64,000 nucleotides of DNA from Piromyces finnis (GCA_002104945.1 MCFH01000040.1:22501-86500); one strand, 5' to 3'; shown: positions 1-13,499, numbered from the stretch's first letter. A program made the numbers and translations. Notes: generated by a model from the letters alone, not told the origin.

Positions 1-2016
1 TTTATTTTTTTTTCTTTCTCTTTTGACTTGACCGATTTTATATTTTACAAAATATTCAAATTACAATCTTTTCGATAATATATTAAAATATATTTTAATA
101 TATAAAAATTAATTTAAAGTAATATACTTATATTAAACTAATTTTATAATCTTATTTATTATTTAAAATATTAAGATTAAACCAAAACTAATTTAAATAA
201 ATGAATGAATAACTAATAAACTAAATAAATAACTAAATTAAATTAAATAACCAAAAACTTTTTTTTTTTATTTCTTTAGGTTTTATAAGCTTTTGTAAAA
301 AAATTTATTTTTTTTTTTTTGTTCTTCAACTCCTTTTTTAAAAGTAAAACAACAACAACAACAACAAAGAAAAGCTAGATTTTTAAAAAAGAAATTATAT
401 AATAATTTAAGAAGAATATTTTATTATTACACTTGTTAATTTCATACTTTTTAGTTTTTTTTTTTAACTTGATATTATTAAAAGAAAAAAAATTAAAAAA
501 GTATATTGAAATTTTAATACAAAGTTTTTTTCCTAGAAAAATATTCTATATATATATATATAGCAAAATTTAAAATTTCTTTGTTGAAAAGTAATAGAGA
601 GTATGTAAACCATTATTATTAAAAGTATTAATATATATTTTTGTTGAATGTTAAAATTCAAATAACAAAATATAAAACGAGAAATATTGAAATCTTTGGA
701 ATGTTATTATTATTAATATTAAAAATAATAAACAATAAATAAAATGATAGTTTAGTAAATAGACTTTGCAATTTATTAATAATAATTAAAATATTGTATT
801 TTTAATACATCTTAAAATATTAAATATAAATAATTCAGTAGACTAACTTTTTTTTTTTTAACTCTTTTTATTACTATTTTTTTTATATCTATTTGTCAAT
901 TTGCCTGATTAAATATACTCGAAATGAATAATTTTGCATTTATATTTAACAAGTTTCATTTAATTATCTAGTGATATAAAAGAGTTTTTATTAGTTCATC
1001 ATTGTTTATATATATATATAATTTTATAATTATTATTTTTTAAGATATATATAAATAAAGTAAAGGAGTTTGAAGAAATCTTTATATCAAAATAAATATA
1101 ACAAAATAACAAAATATAAAAACACACATATACATTAAAATACAAAATCTTAAAAGAATAAATACGCAAAATATCAAATCAAATATTATTACATAAACTT
1201 TTTTTTTCTATTTTTGAAGATATATATTTACTTATTTTATTATATAGCATAAATAATATAATAAAATTAAAATATATAAAAAATAAGTATATTACAATAA
1301 AGGTTCAAAATTTAAAAATTTATTTATGAAATCAGTGCAAATTTATATATTATATATATTTGTATATAATCATTAGACATTTTGAATATATTCACCCACA
1401 CAAAAAAAAACTTAACCAATAAAAGTTAAATAAACTATTATAACAAAGACAAAAGACATTTTAATTAAATTATACAATCAATTATTTTTTTAAAAAGAAA
1501 CAAAACGTCAACCAATAAGAAATATATTCATTAAGTTTTCCAATTTAATGTTTTTCAATTTTTAAAGTACTACATATTAATAAATTTATATTTTCTAGTT
1601 TAATAGTAAAACGATATTTATTATTTATTAGAATATTCATTGTAATATCCTTAATTACCAATATACCTTAATTTAACAAATCTAGGTAGCGTAAAATACT
1701 ATAAATATATATCTATTTTATTTTTATATTATATTGAATATACATTATTAATCTATTGTCAATTTATTAACATATATACTACTTTTTTTTTATTTTTATA
1801 GAAATTAAATAATAAAATAGTAATAATCAAAAAATTAAAAAGAAAAATTAAAGAAAATTTTTAAAAACCAAAGATATATTGTAAAAAAAAAAAAAAAAAA
1901 TAAAATATACAAAGCTGTATATACTAATAATATTTAAGTAAATCAAACCATAAAAAATTTTAAAAATTCAAAAAATAAATTAAAAGAAAAACAAATTAAA
2001 ATATACAAAATACAAA
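1..2016. other. AT-rich intergenic region upstream of the first gene
   Basis: No coding frame with codon-like composition is seen on either strand. The stretch is A/T runs with short TA repeats and an (AAC)n tract at 347-367. Two CCAAT boxes on the plus strand (1416-1420 and 1512-1516) lie about 500-600 bases before the ATG of the next gene and could be NF-Y/HAP-type promoter sites. A pyrimidine-rich stretch ending in TATAG near 1790-1801 could be the end of a 5' UTR intron. These are inferences only. Confidence 0.6.
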
Positions 2017-4884
2017 ATGTCAAAAATTTCAGTCCTTATCGGACGTTTAAAGAAATTCATTTTCTATTTAATTATTTTTTGTTTAGTTCGTTCTTATTTA
2101 CGTAGAAAGAGAGGAGATGACGGTAATAAAAGAATTAGCGGTCCTCCAGAAAGAAAAAGAATTACAGATGAACGTAAACAGGAATTAGAAGAAAAACCAT
2201 CAAATTCATTAAAAAATGATAAAGAAAACATCGAAGAATCAGAATCTTCAAATGAAAAAGCTACAGTTTCTTTAGAAAATACCGAAACTGCTGTTGACGA
2301 TGATTTTAAAAAGGAAGAAAATATTAAAGAGTCGGTAGAAGATGATTTATCTCTTTCATTAACTGAGGAAATTAAAGACCCAAAACTTTTTAAGGAAAGT
2401 AATTTACTTGATATTGAAAAAACTGAAGTTATAAACGACAATGAAAATGAAATGGAAGTAAAAACTCGTGAAATTGTAATAAATAATATTGAAGTTATCC
2501 CAGATGAAATTATTGTTCCAAATCATTTAATATTAGATAAAAATGATATTCAAATTCAAAATGAAATTGTCGAAGATATTAAAAATTCAAATAATAAACC
2601 GACAGATGAAATTTTATCACTGGAAAAAAGTTCATACATTGAAGAAGAAGTAATGACTAATATCGAAACTGAAGAAAATAAATCTAAAGCAGAAGAATTA
2701 ATAAATGAGATTGAAGAAGAAATTGTTGAAGAATCTGAACAATTAATCGAAACTATTGAAGAAAATGCCGTACCACAAGAACCAGAAAAGGTGAATATTG
2801 AATCCACCGAAGCATTAGAAGAAACAAGTAATAATGTTGAAATTGAAGAAAAGATTATTGAATCAACTGTTGAAGATGTAGCTGATTCTAAGGAAATTAT
2901 TGAAAATATTGTTGAAAATGAACCAGCTGAAAAAGAAGAAGAAAAAATTAATGATGAAATATCATCCATACCTTTAGATGAAAGTACCAAACAATCACAA
3001 TTAAATAATGAAGTAATGGAAGAAATTATTCAATTACCAATTGTTGAAGAACAACAACCAGCTTCAACCATTTCAAATCAATTAGAAAAGGAAGAAGAAA
3101 AGCCAGAAATTACTGAAGAAAGTTCTCGTGATATGCAAAAAGTTAGTGAAAATGAACCACAATCAATCGAGTTATTAATTAGCGAAATTGAAAAGGTTGT
3201 TAATGATTCCGAATCCGATGTATCTTTCATTAAAGAAAATGAATTAGAACAAAAATCTGAAACCGATACCGAAAAAATTGTTGAATCAAAACCAGTTGTG
3301 AACGCTGCTGATATTATTGGTCATGAAGAAATTATTTATGAAAATGATGTGGATGGTGATGATGATGGTGAATGGGTAGATGATGATGATGGTGAGTGGA
3401 TTGATGAAGATGAAGATGATGGTGAATGGGTTGATGAAGATGATGAAGATAAAGAAATTGAGGAAGTAAAACCAGAAATTAATAAGAGACAATCTCTTCT
3501 CATTAATACTAATATGGATATTACTCAAAAAAGACAATCCCTTATTTTTAATAATACTCCCATTGACTCCATGAAAAGACAATCTCTTCTTCTTAATAAT
3601 TCAATAGACATTTTAAAGAGTTCATTGATGGCTCCTTTAGCTTCCAATAACAATACATTACCAGTAGTTGCACCACCAGAAGAAGAAAAATCAAAGGTTT
3701 TACCAGATGCTATTCTTGATCGTATTTTTAGAGAAACTGATCCACAAACCATGTGGGTTTTACGTAATACAAGTTTAAAAACTAGAGCTATTGTAGATAA
3801 TATTTTAAAGGAAACATTTGAACAATTTGATCTTTCCATGGATCCATTATATTTCGATGTTACCTCAAAGGAAAATTTAGGATTAGTTCTTAATTCCTTA
3901 GACTTATCCCCATTTGCTTTAGCAATGCTTTTACATGAGATTTTAAAATTAGATTCTCAACATATTGGTTATGCCTTTGGTCAAATGTATCGTGTTCCAA
4001 GTAAGATTGATATTGATTATCTTACCGATCTTATTGTTGAAACTTTAAGTATTTTAAAGAGAAAGAGAGATGTTGATATTTCAGATATTATGCTTGGATT
4101 ACAACAATATTATTGTTTCAATCATAGTGAATTAGAATTCTATGAACTTTTTGATTTGATTGAAATGACTCCACAAGAAGTTGCTAAGTTTATTCAAAAC
4201 CATCATCACTTTATTCTCTCAAAGAGTTTACCACCATTACTTAAAGCTTTAGATGTTGATGAAGTTTTTGTTTCTGAAATGTGCAAATCCTATGCTAATG
4301 ATGATATGGATGCTTTTGCCAGAATTATTTCAAAGGTCCCAGTTCAATATGTTCGTACAAGTATTTTCCCTGGTGATGTCCAAGGAGATCGTGTCGTTGT
4401 TGTTAATGAAAATGGTGAAAATGTCATAGTTGTATTAAATGATGAAAAAAATAAACAAAATCATTCAAATAAATCAACTCATGAAGGTGAATGGGAAGAA
4501 GAAGAAGAAGCTATTGAAGATAATATCAATGGTGAAAGTATGATTATTGTAGAAAATAATGAATCCTTTAGTTTAATGGTTGGACGTATTTTACGTTTCT
4601 TAAACATGTCAACTAGTGAAGTTGCAAGTTTATTCAAATACCTTCCAGAATATTGTTCCTATGATGAAGAAGAAATTTTAGAAGGATTAAATTGGAACGA
4701 AGAACAAATTGCTGAAATGAGACAAATTATGAAAGATGAACAAGATAAAATTGCTCGTAAAATGAAAGAACTTAGTAAATTAATTATTCAAAGACGTATA
4801 TCTATTAGTAATATGAATAGTCCTTTAGGTAGTCCTGTTGGTAGAAGTCCAAGTGTTTCTTCTTCAGGATCACGTCTTATCTAA
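2017..4884 (+). CDS. Large acidic, single-pass membrane-anchored protein of unknown function
   Basis: An intronless frame of 955 codons that I do not recognise. Residues about 9-24 form a hydrophobic segment between basic residues, followed by an Arg/Lys cluster (RRKRG), like a signal anchor with the bulk cytoplasmic. Residues about 35-440 are a very acidic Glu/Ser/Ile-rich, probably disordered arm. Around 446-475 a DGEW motif repeats three times within Asp/Glu runs, and GEWEEEE recurs near 825. From about residue 490 three copies of KRQSL[IL] follow each other at 15-residue spacing; they look like basophilic-kinase sites, and an RRISIS site sits near the C-terminus. Residues about 560-800 look like a compact all-helical domain with no family I can name. 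The ATG is preceded by an A-rich leader, and an AATAAA lies at 4903-4908. Codon use is normal for the window. Coding status is certain, function unknown. Confidence 0.9.
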   Translation: MSKISVLIGRLKKFIFYLIIFCLVRSYLRRKRGDDGNKRISGPPERKRITDERKQELEEKPSNSLKNDKENIEESESSNEKATVSLENTETAVDDDFKKEENIKESVEDDLSLSLTEEIKDPKLFKESNLLDIEKTEVINDNENEMEVKTREIVINNIEVIPDEIIVPNHLILDKNDIQIQNEIVEDIKNSNNKPTDEILSLEKSSYIEEEVMTNIETEENKSKAEELINEIEEEIVEESEQLIETIEENAVPQEPEKVNIESTEALEETSNNVEIEEKIIESTVEDVADSKEIIENIVENEPAEKEEEKINDEISSIPLDESTKQSQLNNEVMEEIIQLPIVEEQQPASTISNQLEKEEEKPEITEESSRDMQKVSENEPQSIELLISEIEKVVNDSESDVSFIKENELEQKSETDTEKIVESKPVVNAADIIGHEEIIYENDVDGDDDGEWVDDDDGEWIDEDEDDGEWVDEDDEDKEIEEVKPEINKRQSLLINTNMDITQKRQSLIFNNTPIDSMKRQSLLLNNSIDILKSSLMAPLASNNNTLPVVAPPEEEKSKVLPDAILDRIFRETDPQTMWVLRNTSLKTRAIVDNILKETFEQFDLSMDPLYFDVTSKENLGLVLNSLDLSPFALAMLLHEILKLDSQHIGYAFGQMYRVPSKIDIDYLTDLIVETLSILKRKRDVDISDIMLGLQQYYCFNHSELEFYELFDLIEMTPQEVAKFIQNHHHFILSKSLPPLLKALDVDEVFVSEMCKSYANDDMDAFARIISKVPVQYVRTSIFPGDVQGDRVVVVNENGENVIVVLNDEKNKQNHSNKSTHEGEWEEEEEAIEDNINGESMIIVENNESFSLMVGRILRFLNMSTSEVASLFKYLPEYCSYDEEEILEGLNWNEEQIAEMRQIMKDEQDKIARKMKELSKLIIQRRISISNMNSPLGSPVGRSPSVSSSGSRLI

Positions 4885-5924
4885 AGTAGTCGTCGTCATT
4901 GAAATAAAATAGATATGTGAAAGAAAAAATAAACCATCTATTTTGAAACAATATTTTGTTTTAATAATACTCTATTCTACCACCACCAACATAATCATCA
5001 ACTTTTTTTTTTTTCCAAAGAAAAAGTATATACATTTACCTACATCATTTTTATTCTATCGAACGAATAAACATAAAAAATTTATTCATTGTATATTTTA
5101 AGTTAAAAACAAAACAAAAAACAAATAAGCAAACAATAAATACAATCATAAAATTTACAACAACAGCAACAAAAAAAAATATTAAAAAAAAAAAAAAAAT
5201 TAAAGAATAAAAAATACCAAAAAAAAAAAAATTTTTTTTTAATTTATTGTTTAATTTTTTTTTTTTTTTAATCTATATTAAAAAAAGTTAAGTATATCTA
5301 TGTATTTATAAAAGAAATGAAAAGATAAATCCATCTATAGTATTTTTTTCTTTTCTTTTCTTTTTATATTATATATTATATATTTAGTTTTTATTTTTTT
5401 TTATTTTTTCGATTTTTTTTATTAAAAAAAAAAAAAAATAATAATAATCATTAAATTATTAATATAGGATTTAAGTAGTTATTATCTATTTATTAATATT
5501 CAATAATAATGTGATATAATATATAATTAATAGTAAGAAAAATGAAAAAGTTTTTAAAGGTTCAGAGGATTCAATAAAAAAAAAAAAAAAAAAAGAAAGA
5601 AAAAAATAAATTAATACAGAATATTCAATATAGAGGTAAAAAAAAAAAAAAAAAAAAAAAATTTAGAATGATCTCTAAAAAAAAAAAAAACTTTTCCTTT
5701 TTTCTTATATATTTTATATTTTAATTATCACCAAAAAATAATTTAAACTATAATAAAAATTTTTTTAAAAGAAAAAAAAAAAATAATATATATTTTGGTA
5801 ATTGAACAGATTATACATTTTATTTTATTTTATTTTATTATTTTGTATTGGCTTTTTATTTATTTAAATTTATTTATCTTATTTTCTTTATTGAATTGCT
5901 TTTTGAGTATTTTTTTTTTTTTTT
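4885..5924. other. Convergent intergenic region
   Basis: Tail-to-tail spacer between a plus-strand gene and the TatD nuclease on the minus strand. It holds long A and T homopolymers and a possible polyadenylation signal AATAAA at 4903-4908. No other feature is seen. Confidence 0.6.
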
Positions 5925-7925
5925 TTATATATTGAAAACCTTTCTTGTATTATTGTATATTAATGTAGCTAATTCATTAATATCCATCTTTTTTATATTT
6001 GCAATAACAGAAAGAACTTGACTATTAATAGTTAAATAAATAAATAAATTATTAATATAAATTGATGGGTGATTGATAGATAAAGAAAAAAATAGTGTAT
6101 TAAAATATTAATTTTTTACAATATATATATATATATTTGAAACTTACAGTAATTGACATGGTTCATTTCTACCCTTAACTTGACAGCCTTTTTGGAAACG
6201 TTCTTTTTTCTTAAATTGTTCTGGAGCATCAATGAATTTTGGATCAAGATATTTATAGGAGGCATGAGTTCTACGAATATCACACCATGGTGCATCTTTT
6301 ATAAAAGTTTTATTATTATTATTATTATTATTATTATATGATATAGTTGAAATTATATTACAATATTTTTTTTCATTATTATGCCTATTTACCTGTTCCA
6401 ATCATAATTTTTTCAGCTGGAATAGCTTCTATTACTTTAAGATTTTCTTCGGTTTTTAAGGAACATCCATTAAAACCAATATATAAATCTAAATCATTAA
6501 CAATAGTTAATGCTTCTTCAACTGAACCTGTAAAGGAGTGAACAACAGCAGTAGTAAACATATTACGATGTTCTTTTACCATTTCTACAAAATCATTATT
6601 AGTATTTCTATTATGGAGAATCATTGGTAAACCAGTTTCCTTGGCGAGTTCAAATTGAACTTTAAAGAATCTTTTAATTATTATTATTTCATTGTTTTTT
6701 TTTATTTTTTTTTTTATAATAATTTATATATATACGAAAATAATGAAAATAAAAAATAAAAAAGAATATTAATAACAATGAATGAATAAGAATGCCATTA
6801 TATATTTTATAAAGATTATCATATTTCAGTTTAAAAGGAAAAAAAAAAAATTTTTTTTTATTTTTATTTCATATCCTACCTTTTTTGAACATCAATTGGG
6901 CAAAATTGAGTTCTATCATAATCTAAACCACATTCACCAATAGCAACAACACTTTTCTTATTTTCTTTGACAACTTTTAATAAACGTTGGTAATAATCTT
7001 CTGGACCTTCTTTGTGCTCTAAAAATTCTGAACATCTGGTTGGGTGACAACCAACAGTAGAAAAAATGGAATCCGCTATTGATAATAAATAACCATACAT
7101 TATTAAAATAATGGAAATAATAAAAAAAATAAATAGGTTTATATTTATTTTTATTTTTATTTTTATTTTTTCAGTATATTTTATTCAATATCTTTCATAC
7201 GAAATTTGGAAGTTATTTTTAAAGCAGATTCACTATCGTCTAAATTTCCTGCTAAAGTAATCATTTTTTCAACACCTCTTTCTTGAGCTCTTGCAATAAT
7301 GTCATCAAAATCATCTTTATAAATAGATATACATTTTAATTTTTAAATTTTATATATATAAATGAAAAATGCATTTCAGTTTATAGAAAATATGCAAATA
7401 TATCTCTTCTTAATAGATTTGTTTTATTAATTTTAAATGTAAAATAGCTGTTTTTTGAATTATTGTATTTCATACCTTCATGAACTTGTTTATCTCTGTA
7501 TATACCATAAAACATTGGGTCGGTTAAATTAACCGCAACATCTTTAATTATATATTTAAAAAATAAAAGAAAAAGAAAAAAGAAAACGTTTAAAAAAATA
7601 AATTTCAATAGTATTATTTACCTTTTTATTATAAATATATATTAAAAACAAGTGAAAAGAAGATTAAAAACAGAAAATATGTTTGTTTAGAAATTTATAG
7701 ATTTTTAACTTCTAATTACATTTTTATTAATTTTGAAATGTAATTAATAGAAATCCAAATATATATTATAACATTCTTTTATTTATTATATGAATTTATT
7801 ATTTTCTTTTCTTTTATTTTTATTTTTTGTTTTTATTTTTGTTATAATTTAAAATATATCATATTATATTTTTTAAAAAAATAAATGAGAAAGAAATATT
7901 ATATACCAATTAATTTTAAACTCAT
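5925..7925 (-). CDS. TATDN1: TatD-family metal-dependent DNase (TATDN1-like)
   Basis: Seven exons on the minus strand join into a protein close to eukaryotic TATDN1 from end to end. TatD enzymes are TIM-barrel, Mg-dependent nucleases (exonuclease/AP activity) linked to DNA repair and DNA clearance. Exon 1 is only 19 bases (7925-7907) and splices to [13 protein letters not shown], where TATDN1 has the same Asn in place of the bacterial HxH pair. Later landmarks are [13 protein letters not shown], the metal-binding [29 protein letters not shown] and TDAPWC (split by an intron), then GRNEPCQLL, and the usual C-terminal YNNTRKVF. The ATT microsatellite at 6311-6337 lies in an intron. Length, about 300 residues, is normal and all metal ligands are present. 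Splice sites were placed by eye. Confidence 0.9.
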
Positions 7926-8264
7926 TTTTTTAAATTGTAATTTATTTTAGTATAAAATTAAAAAAATAATAAAAAAAAAAAATTAAAGCTTAAGTAAAAT
8001 TTATAATTTTTTCAAAAATTTCTGTATCACTTTATTTATTTTTAACTACATTAACTCCATACTTTTTTTTTTTTTTTCCCTTCTCTCATAGGTTTTTATT
8101 TTTATACATATAAATTATATAAATATTATAAATTATGTTATATTATATTAATGCCTCTTTTTTTTTTTTTATTAATAATATTTTTATTATTTTTTTTAAA
8201 AAAAAAAGTTATTCTATATTATTAATATTTCTATTATTGCTATTTCATTCAGTATAAATTTTTA
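7926..8264. other. Spacer between two minus-strand genes
   Basis: Short AT-rich spacer between the 3' end of the otubain gene and the 5' end of the TatD gene. It should contain the TatD promoter and otubain terminator, but only T/A runs can be seen. Confidence 0.5.
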
Positions 8265-9794
8265 TTAAACATTTTCATCATTATGATATAACATATCATA
8301 ATGTCCTGGGGTAAAAAGAAGATTGATAACAGGTGAATTAGCATCCTTTTGATATTCTTCACCAAATTTAATCCAGTTGACGTTATTATTAGTACTATCA
8401 AGATATGCAATATTTATACAAACTTTTAAAGCATTAACAATTGCCATAATTTGTACATTGTCAACATCACGACCAAGTGGTTCAACCTATTTTAATTATT
8501 AATAATTATATATATATATATATAACGGAACAGTTATTCATAAATATTATAGGATAAATCCCTTTTTTTTTTAATGTAATAATAATGATAATAATGATAA
8601 AAATTACTTGTCTAGAAATAAAACTATCAAGAGGTTCTTCTAAAAACATTTCATAAGCTTCATGATTAATTTTTAATTCTGCGGAACAAATGAGACGTAA
8701 ATAAAAAACAATGCCATTACTAGTATATTCATCAACAAATGAAATTTCTCTAAATTTTTGTGGGTCAAAGGCATCCATAAAGAAATCATAAAAATCTTCA
8801 ATGGTTTCTTTTTCAAAATTAACAGAGGTTAAAACATTTATTGAGTCTTTAGCAATTTTTTTCATTTCTTGACTCCATTTTGAATTTTTATTTTTATTAA
8901 TTAATTCAAAATACTAAAAAAAAAATAAAATAAAATAATAGTAATTGTAATAAAATAAAGAAACCATAAATTTTATTAGATAAAAATTAAATTATGATAG
9001 TAATAGTTAATTATTATTACATCTTTGATAATAAATTACAAATGATTTTTTTTTTTTACCTTGTATGAAAAAGAACGGTAAAAGCAATTGCCATCTTTTC
9101 TTACACTTCTATAACCTTTACAATCATTTTTAAGTTGCTATTGATATATATACGAAAGAAAATAATGTATCATACATTATTTTGTCAGAATTTTCTAAAT
9201 TAAAAATTCAGTATCAATGTTTAATAATAATTTAAAATTTTATATTCATAGGTATCTTACATTTATTTTTTTTGAAAATATTTCAGAATCAATATAGTTC
9301 ACTTTATAGTTTTCAATAACATCATATTCTGAAACTAAAGGTTTTTTTTCTTCATCTTCCTGTAGTATTAAATAACAAAGAAAAATAAAATTTTGAAAAA
9401 TGACATTTTTTATATTTAAATAGGTAAATATTAAATATTTATAATGTAATTATAAAATTCATATATATAAATGTATATAATAATGACTTTAACGAATACA
9501 CAATTTAATATTGTGTATCAATTTTAATAATATAATTAAAAGAAAAATATATATATATATATATATATTTTTATTGAAATGTGTATTAATAGTAATGACA
9601 AAGATTAACCATTTCTATAAATATCAAATGTATTTTTGAAATATCATAGATATATATAATTATATGTAGATATATAATAGAATATTTAATTAATGAAAGT
9701 TCAACTTATTTACTTTGATTAAATTTTCGTAATTAATAATGTTCTCATCAGTAAGGTCTGCATAATTAATATCGTTTTCTTTTGGAGAATCCAT
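8265..9794 (-). CDS. OTUB1: Otubain-type ubiquitin thioesterase (OTUB1-like)
   Basis: Five exons give a protein of about 262 residues resembling OTUB1/otubain (peptidase family C65), which removes ubiquitin, typically Lys48 chains, and in animals also inhibits some E2 enzymes. The catalytic Asp-Cys pair is in RKDGNCFYRSF and the catalytic His in TPGHYDMLY near the C-terminus. Other family landmarks are PLVSEYDVIENY, TIEDFYDFFMDAF, YLRLICSAEL and VEPLGRDVDNVQI. The first exon (MDSPKEND..) is acidic, at the position of the variable N-terminal arm that in OTUB1 contributes to E2 binding. The start is the only Met upstream of the first splice donor. The next gene, with a RUN domain, is divergent, so the 1.9-kb spacer should hold both promoters. 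Catalytic residues are all present, so it is probably active. Confidence 0.92.
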
Positions 9795-11697
9795 ATTTTA
9801 TTTATAATGAATAGTATTTTAAATTATATTATATTTATTGAATTATATATATTCTAGTGTATATATATGTTTTTTTTCCAAGTTTAAAAATGTTCTAATA
9901 CATTAAAAGTATAAAGTTTAAAAAAAAAAAAAAGACTATTTATACATTTATTGAAAAGAATATTTTTATTTTAAACAATGCACTTTTTACTTTAATTTTA
10001 AGTTTTTTTAATTTAAATATTTTTTAATTAAAAAAAATTTCCACTTTCATATTAAAATGTACAAAATTTAAATAGGAATTAAATTATTTTAAAATTACTC
10101 TAAAATAATGGCAAAGTACATTCAATTGATGTATACACTAGTATTGAAGATAGTAACATAAAAAAGGTTTAATAACAATATCTTTATTCATAAATAATAA
10201 AAGTCAATGATATTTAAATAAAAACTTTTTATTTTTTTGATATAGTAATAAGAAATTCATTAAAATTTTAAAAATAAATAAATGATCTCTACACGTGATT
10301 CCTTTGTACTACATTCATGTTTAATAAAACCAAAAGTAAAATTATAAAATGATAGTAAATTTAAAAAAAAAAAAAAACATGTTTTTAAAGCTATTTTTAA
10401 AGCTGTTTTCCTTGATATAACTATATGAATATACTATAAATACTTTTTATTTCATTGTTTATTAACTGTTTTTTATAGAAAAAAGTATAATCTTAAAAGA
10501 TACTTTTTTATCATTAAAAGTTTATATTTAAAAAAGAGTATTTTTTATTTCATGAAAATGGTTGATTATTTTCAATATAAGGATTTATTATTCAATATTT
10601 ATTTAATTATATTATATATTAAACCAAAAGAAAAAAGACTCTTTTCATAAATATAAATAAATACAAATATCATTTATTTACTTTTAATATTAATTCATTA
10701 CCATTACCATCAACTTTTTATATAAAAATTTGTCTTATGATATAAAAATGATATTTCATCATGAATCATGACTATTTATTCTCTTTTTTTAATATGGAAA
10801 ATTAATAGTAAATATTAATATGAAAATAAAACATAAAAATAAAAAAACTTTTTTTATTGTTATACTTTTTACTTTTTTTTTAAATAATCATTATATTAGA
10901 AATTACTAAATCTTTACTTTATTTTTTATTTTTATTATATCAAAATATTCTTTCTTTTCATAACAATTTCTTTTTGTTATTTAAAACAACGATAATACAA
11001 AATAATCTTGAAACTCTTTGTAAAGATTTTTTTACCAATAAAAATGTTTAAACATCACTTTTGAAACCTTAATTAATAATAAAATTATTTATATTTATAT
11101 AAATGAATGGATTAAAAAATTATTAATTAAATAAATGGATAAAATAAAAAATAAATAAATTTTAATATTTTAATAATTAATTATTTTTACCTGATAAAAA
11201 GGAATGAAAAAAGTATATAAAAAGAAATATTTCTTTTTTTATTTTTTTAAAAAAAGTATATATCATATATCTGAAATAGAATAGTAATAATAGTAATAAT
11301 AATAATAATAAAAAGAAAGAGATAAAATACTATTACTTTAAAAAGGTTAGTGTTTATTGAAAGACTAAAAGAAAACAATAATTTTATTGTTATATATTAT
11401 ATTTAAGAAAATTAAAAATTGTAATAATTTTTAAAGACCCAATTCGTCTTAAAATACATTTTAAAAAATTCCCAAAAATAATATTTTATTCATAAATAAA
11501 TATTATTATTTAGTTGTATCTTTCTATTACTTATCATTTATTCTTAATATTATTTTATAATTTATAAACAAATAAAATCATATTCTAAAAATAATACCCT
11601 CCAATAAAAAATATTATTATTATTAATTTCAAATTTGTTTACATATATATTAATTCAAATAAATATTAATAATTGAATTTAAATAGAATTTATCAAA
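9795..11697. other. Divergent promoter region between otubain and RUN genes
   Basis: About 1.9 kb of A/T-rich DNA between two head-to-head genes. The only standout short site is a perfect CACGTG palindrome at 10292-10297 in a slightly GC-richer patch; it could be an E-box-type bHLH site, but a single hexamer is weak evidence. No coding frame is seen. Confidence 0.5.
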
Positions 11698-12371
11698 ATG
11701 AATACAGATAAAGAGTCAATTACTCAAGAAAGACAACAATTATTAAATAGTTTTAGAAAATCATTGGATGCTATTGTTCAAAAAGCTTCCCAAGATAAAG
11801 CTCCAATTACCGAGGAAGAACCACAACTTGAAAAGTTTTGCTCTACATTAGAAGGCATTCTTCAATTTGGTTTTAAGCATCGTAAATATATAATTTTATT
11901 ATGAAAATAAATATACATATATATTATAACAAGAAAATAAAATAAATATTAGAAAAATTACACTTTATATTGTATATAATAATTATACTATATATTAAGC
12001 ATTTTCAAAATATTTTACTGGTATTAATTATACAATATAATATTTTTAAATATTTTTTTTTTTTTTTTTATTTTATTTTATGTAGAGGATAAGAGTGTTC
12101 AATTATTAGAAAATGTCTGGAATTTTATTTCAAATACTTTAAGAAATTCCATGGAAGGACCAGATTCACAAGAACAACAAAATATTAAAAATAGCAATGA
12201 TAGCATTAATATGAAAAAACAAGAAATAACAAAAAACATGTTAAGTATTGTTGAATATGTTTCAAATTATGCTAGAGAAGAAAATGAAATAATATCTTCT
12301 GTAAAAATTTGGATACAAGCTAGTTTAGTTCACCAAGTAATTATCACAATTTTAATTTAAATATATATGAC

Positions 12372-12418
<47 letters not shown>

Positions 12419-13190
12419 ATTAAGTTTTTATTGACAAATAAAATTATGAAATTACATATATATATTTTAATTATATAATAAAAGGTATTTTCATTACAAT
12501 GGCAAACTCTTATGAACGATACCCTAGCTATACAGTACTATTTTTTATTAAATATTTAATAGTTATATATATATATAAATTCCATAATAACTAAATTATT
12601 TGTCATATTTTTAATATAAATAATAAATAATTTTGCAGAGAAAATTACGAAGATTGGGCTATAGTAAGAACCTTGGATGATTCCATCTTAATTTCTGGAT
12701 TTTTAAACGTTTTTGATACTATAGAATTCAATATTAATACTATTCCATTTGAAATTCTTGAAAATGAATCAGTATCAAATCAACAAAATATCTTTAGTGA
12801 TACCATGGGAAAGTAAGTAGAATAAAATATATATTTCTATATAAAACTAAATGAATTCCATTGAAATAAGATATTTTTAATGCTTATTTGATAAAATTGA
12901 ATTAACATGTCACTATTATAAAAAATAATTGATAACTTATATCATTTAGTATTCGTGAAACAATTAATAACACCCTTCAGAGAACCTCAGTTCATTTACA
13001 AAAACTTCAACAAAATATAAATGATAAAAATACTCAAGTATTAAAAGATAAAATTGCTCAACTACAAGAAGAAAAGAAAAAGATGCAACAAGAAATTAAT
13101 GCTTTACATCTCACTTTAGAAGCTGAACGTCGTTTACGTCAAAATCTTGAAAATGAATTAGAAGCTATTCGCCAAAAAGAAAAAAAATAA
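11698..13190 (+). CDS. RUN domain and coiled-coil protein
   Basis: Five exons (starting at 11698, about 12088, 12485, 12640 and 12949) encode roughly 300 residues. Residues about 40-200 match the all-helical RUN domain of RUFY/RUNDC proteins: LEKFCSTLEGILQFGFKH, then a VWNFI segment, then SVKIWIQASLVHQ, WQTLMNDTL and the DDSILISGFLNVFDTIEF end. RUN domains bind small GTPases of the Rap/Rab/Arl type or motor proteins and act in vesicle transport and cytoskeletal coupling. The last exon is a strong heptad-like coiled coil (LQEEKKKMQQEINALHLT onward) ending in Lys. There is no FYVE finger or SH3 domain, so it is shorter than RUFY proteins. The ATT microsatellite near 12376-12416 is in an intron. 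Exact subfamily not assigned. Confidence 0.8.
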
Positions 13191-13499
13191 AACTATTTCC
13201 ATAAAAAATTCAAATTAACAAAGTTGTTAAATATTGTAATATAAATAAATTTACCAAACAAAACTTATTAATTTAATTCAAATATGATTATTTTCTTTTT
13301 AATGAAAATAATAAATATATAAATAAATAAATAAATAAATAAATAAGTATTTATTTATTTATTAAAATGTATAATACATAAGAATATAAATATAAAAAAC
13401 AATCTAAAATTCACATTATATATATAAATCATAATAATATAAATATTAATATAAATATTAGTAACAATAAGTATTACAAGAATAAGTAAAAAGTTAATA

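Noticed and set aside
2094-3839. Several Ser- and Phe-rich open frames on the minus strand opposite the first gene
   Set aside because: They are mirror images of the Glu/Asp/Lys-rich coding strand; composition follows from the antisense of GAA/GAT codons, with no starts, domains or splice signals of their own.
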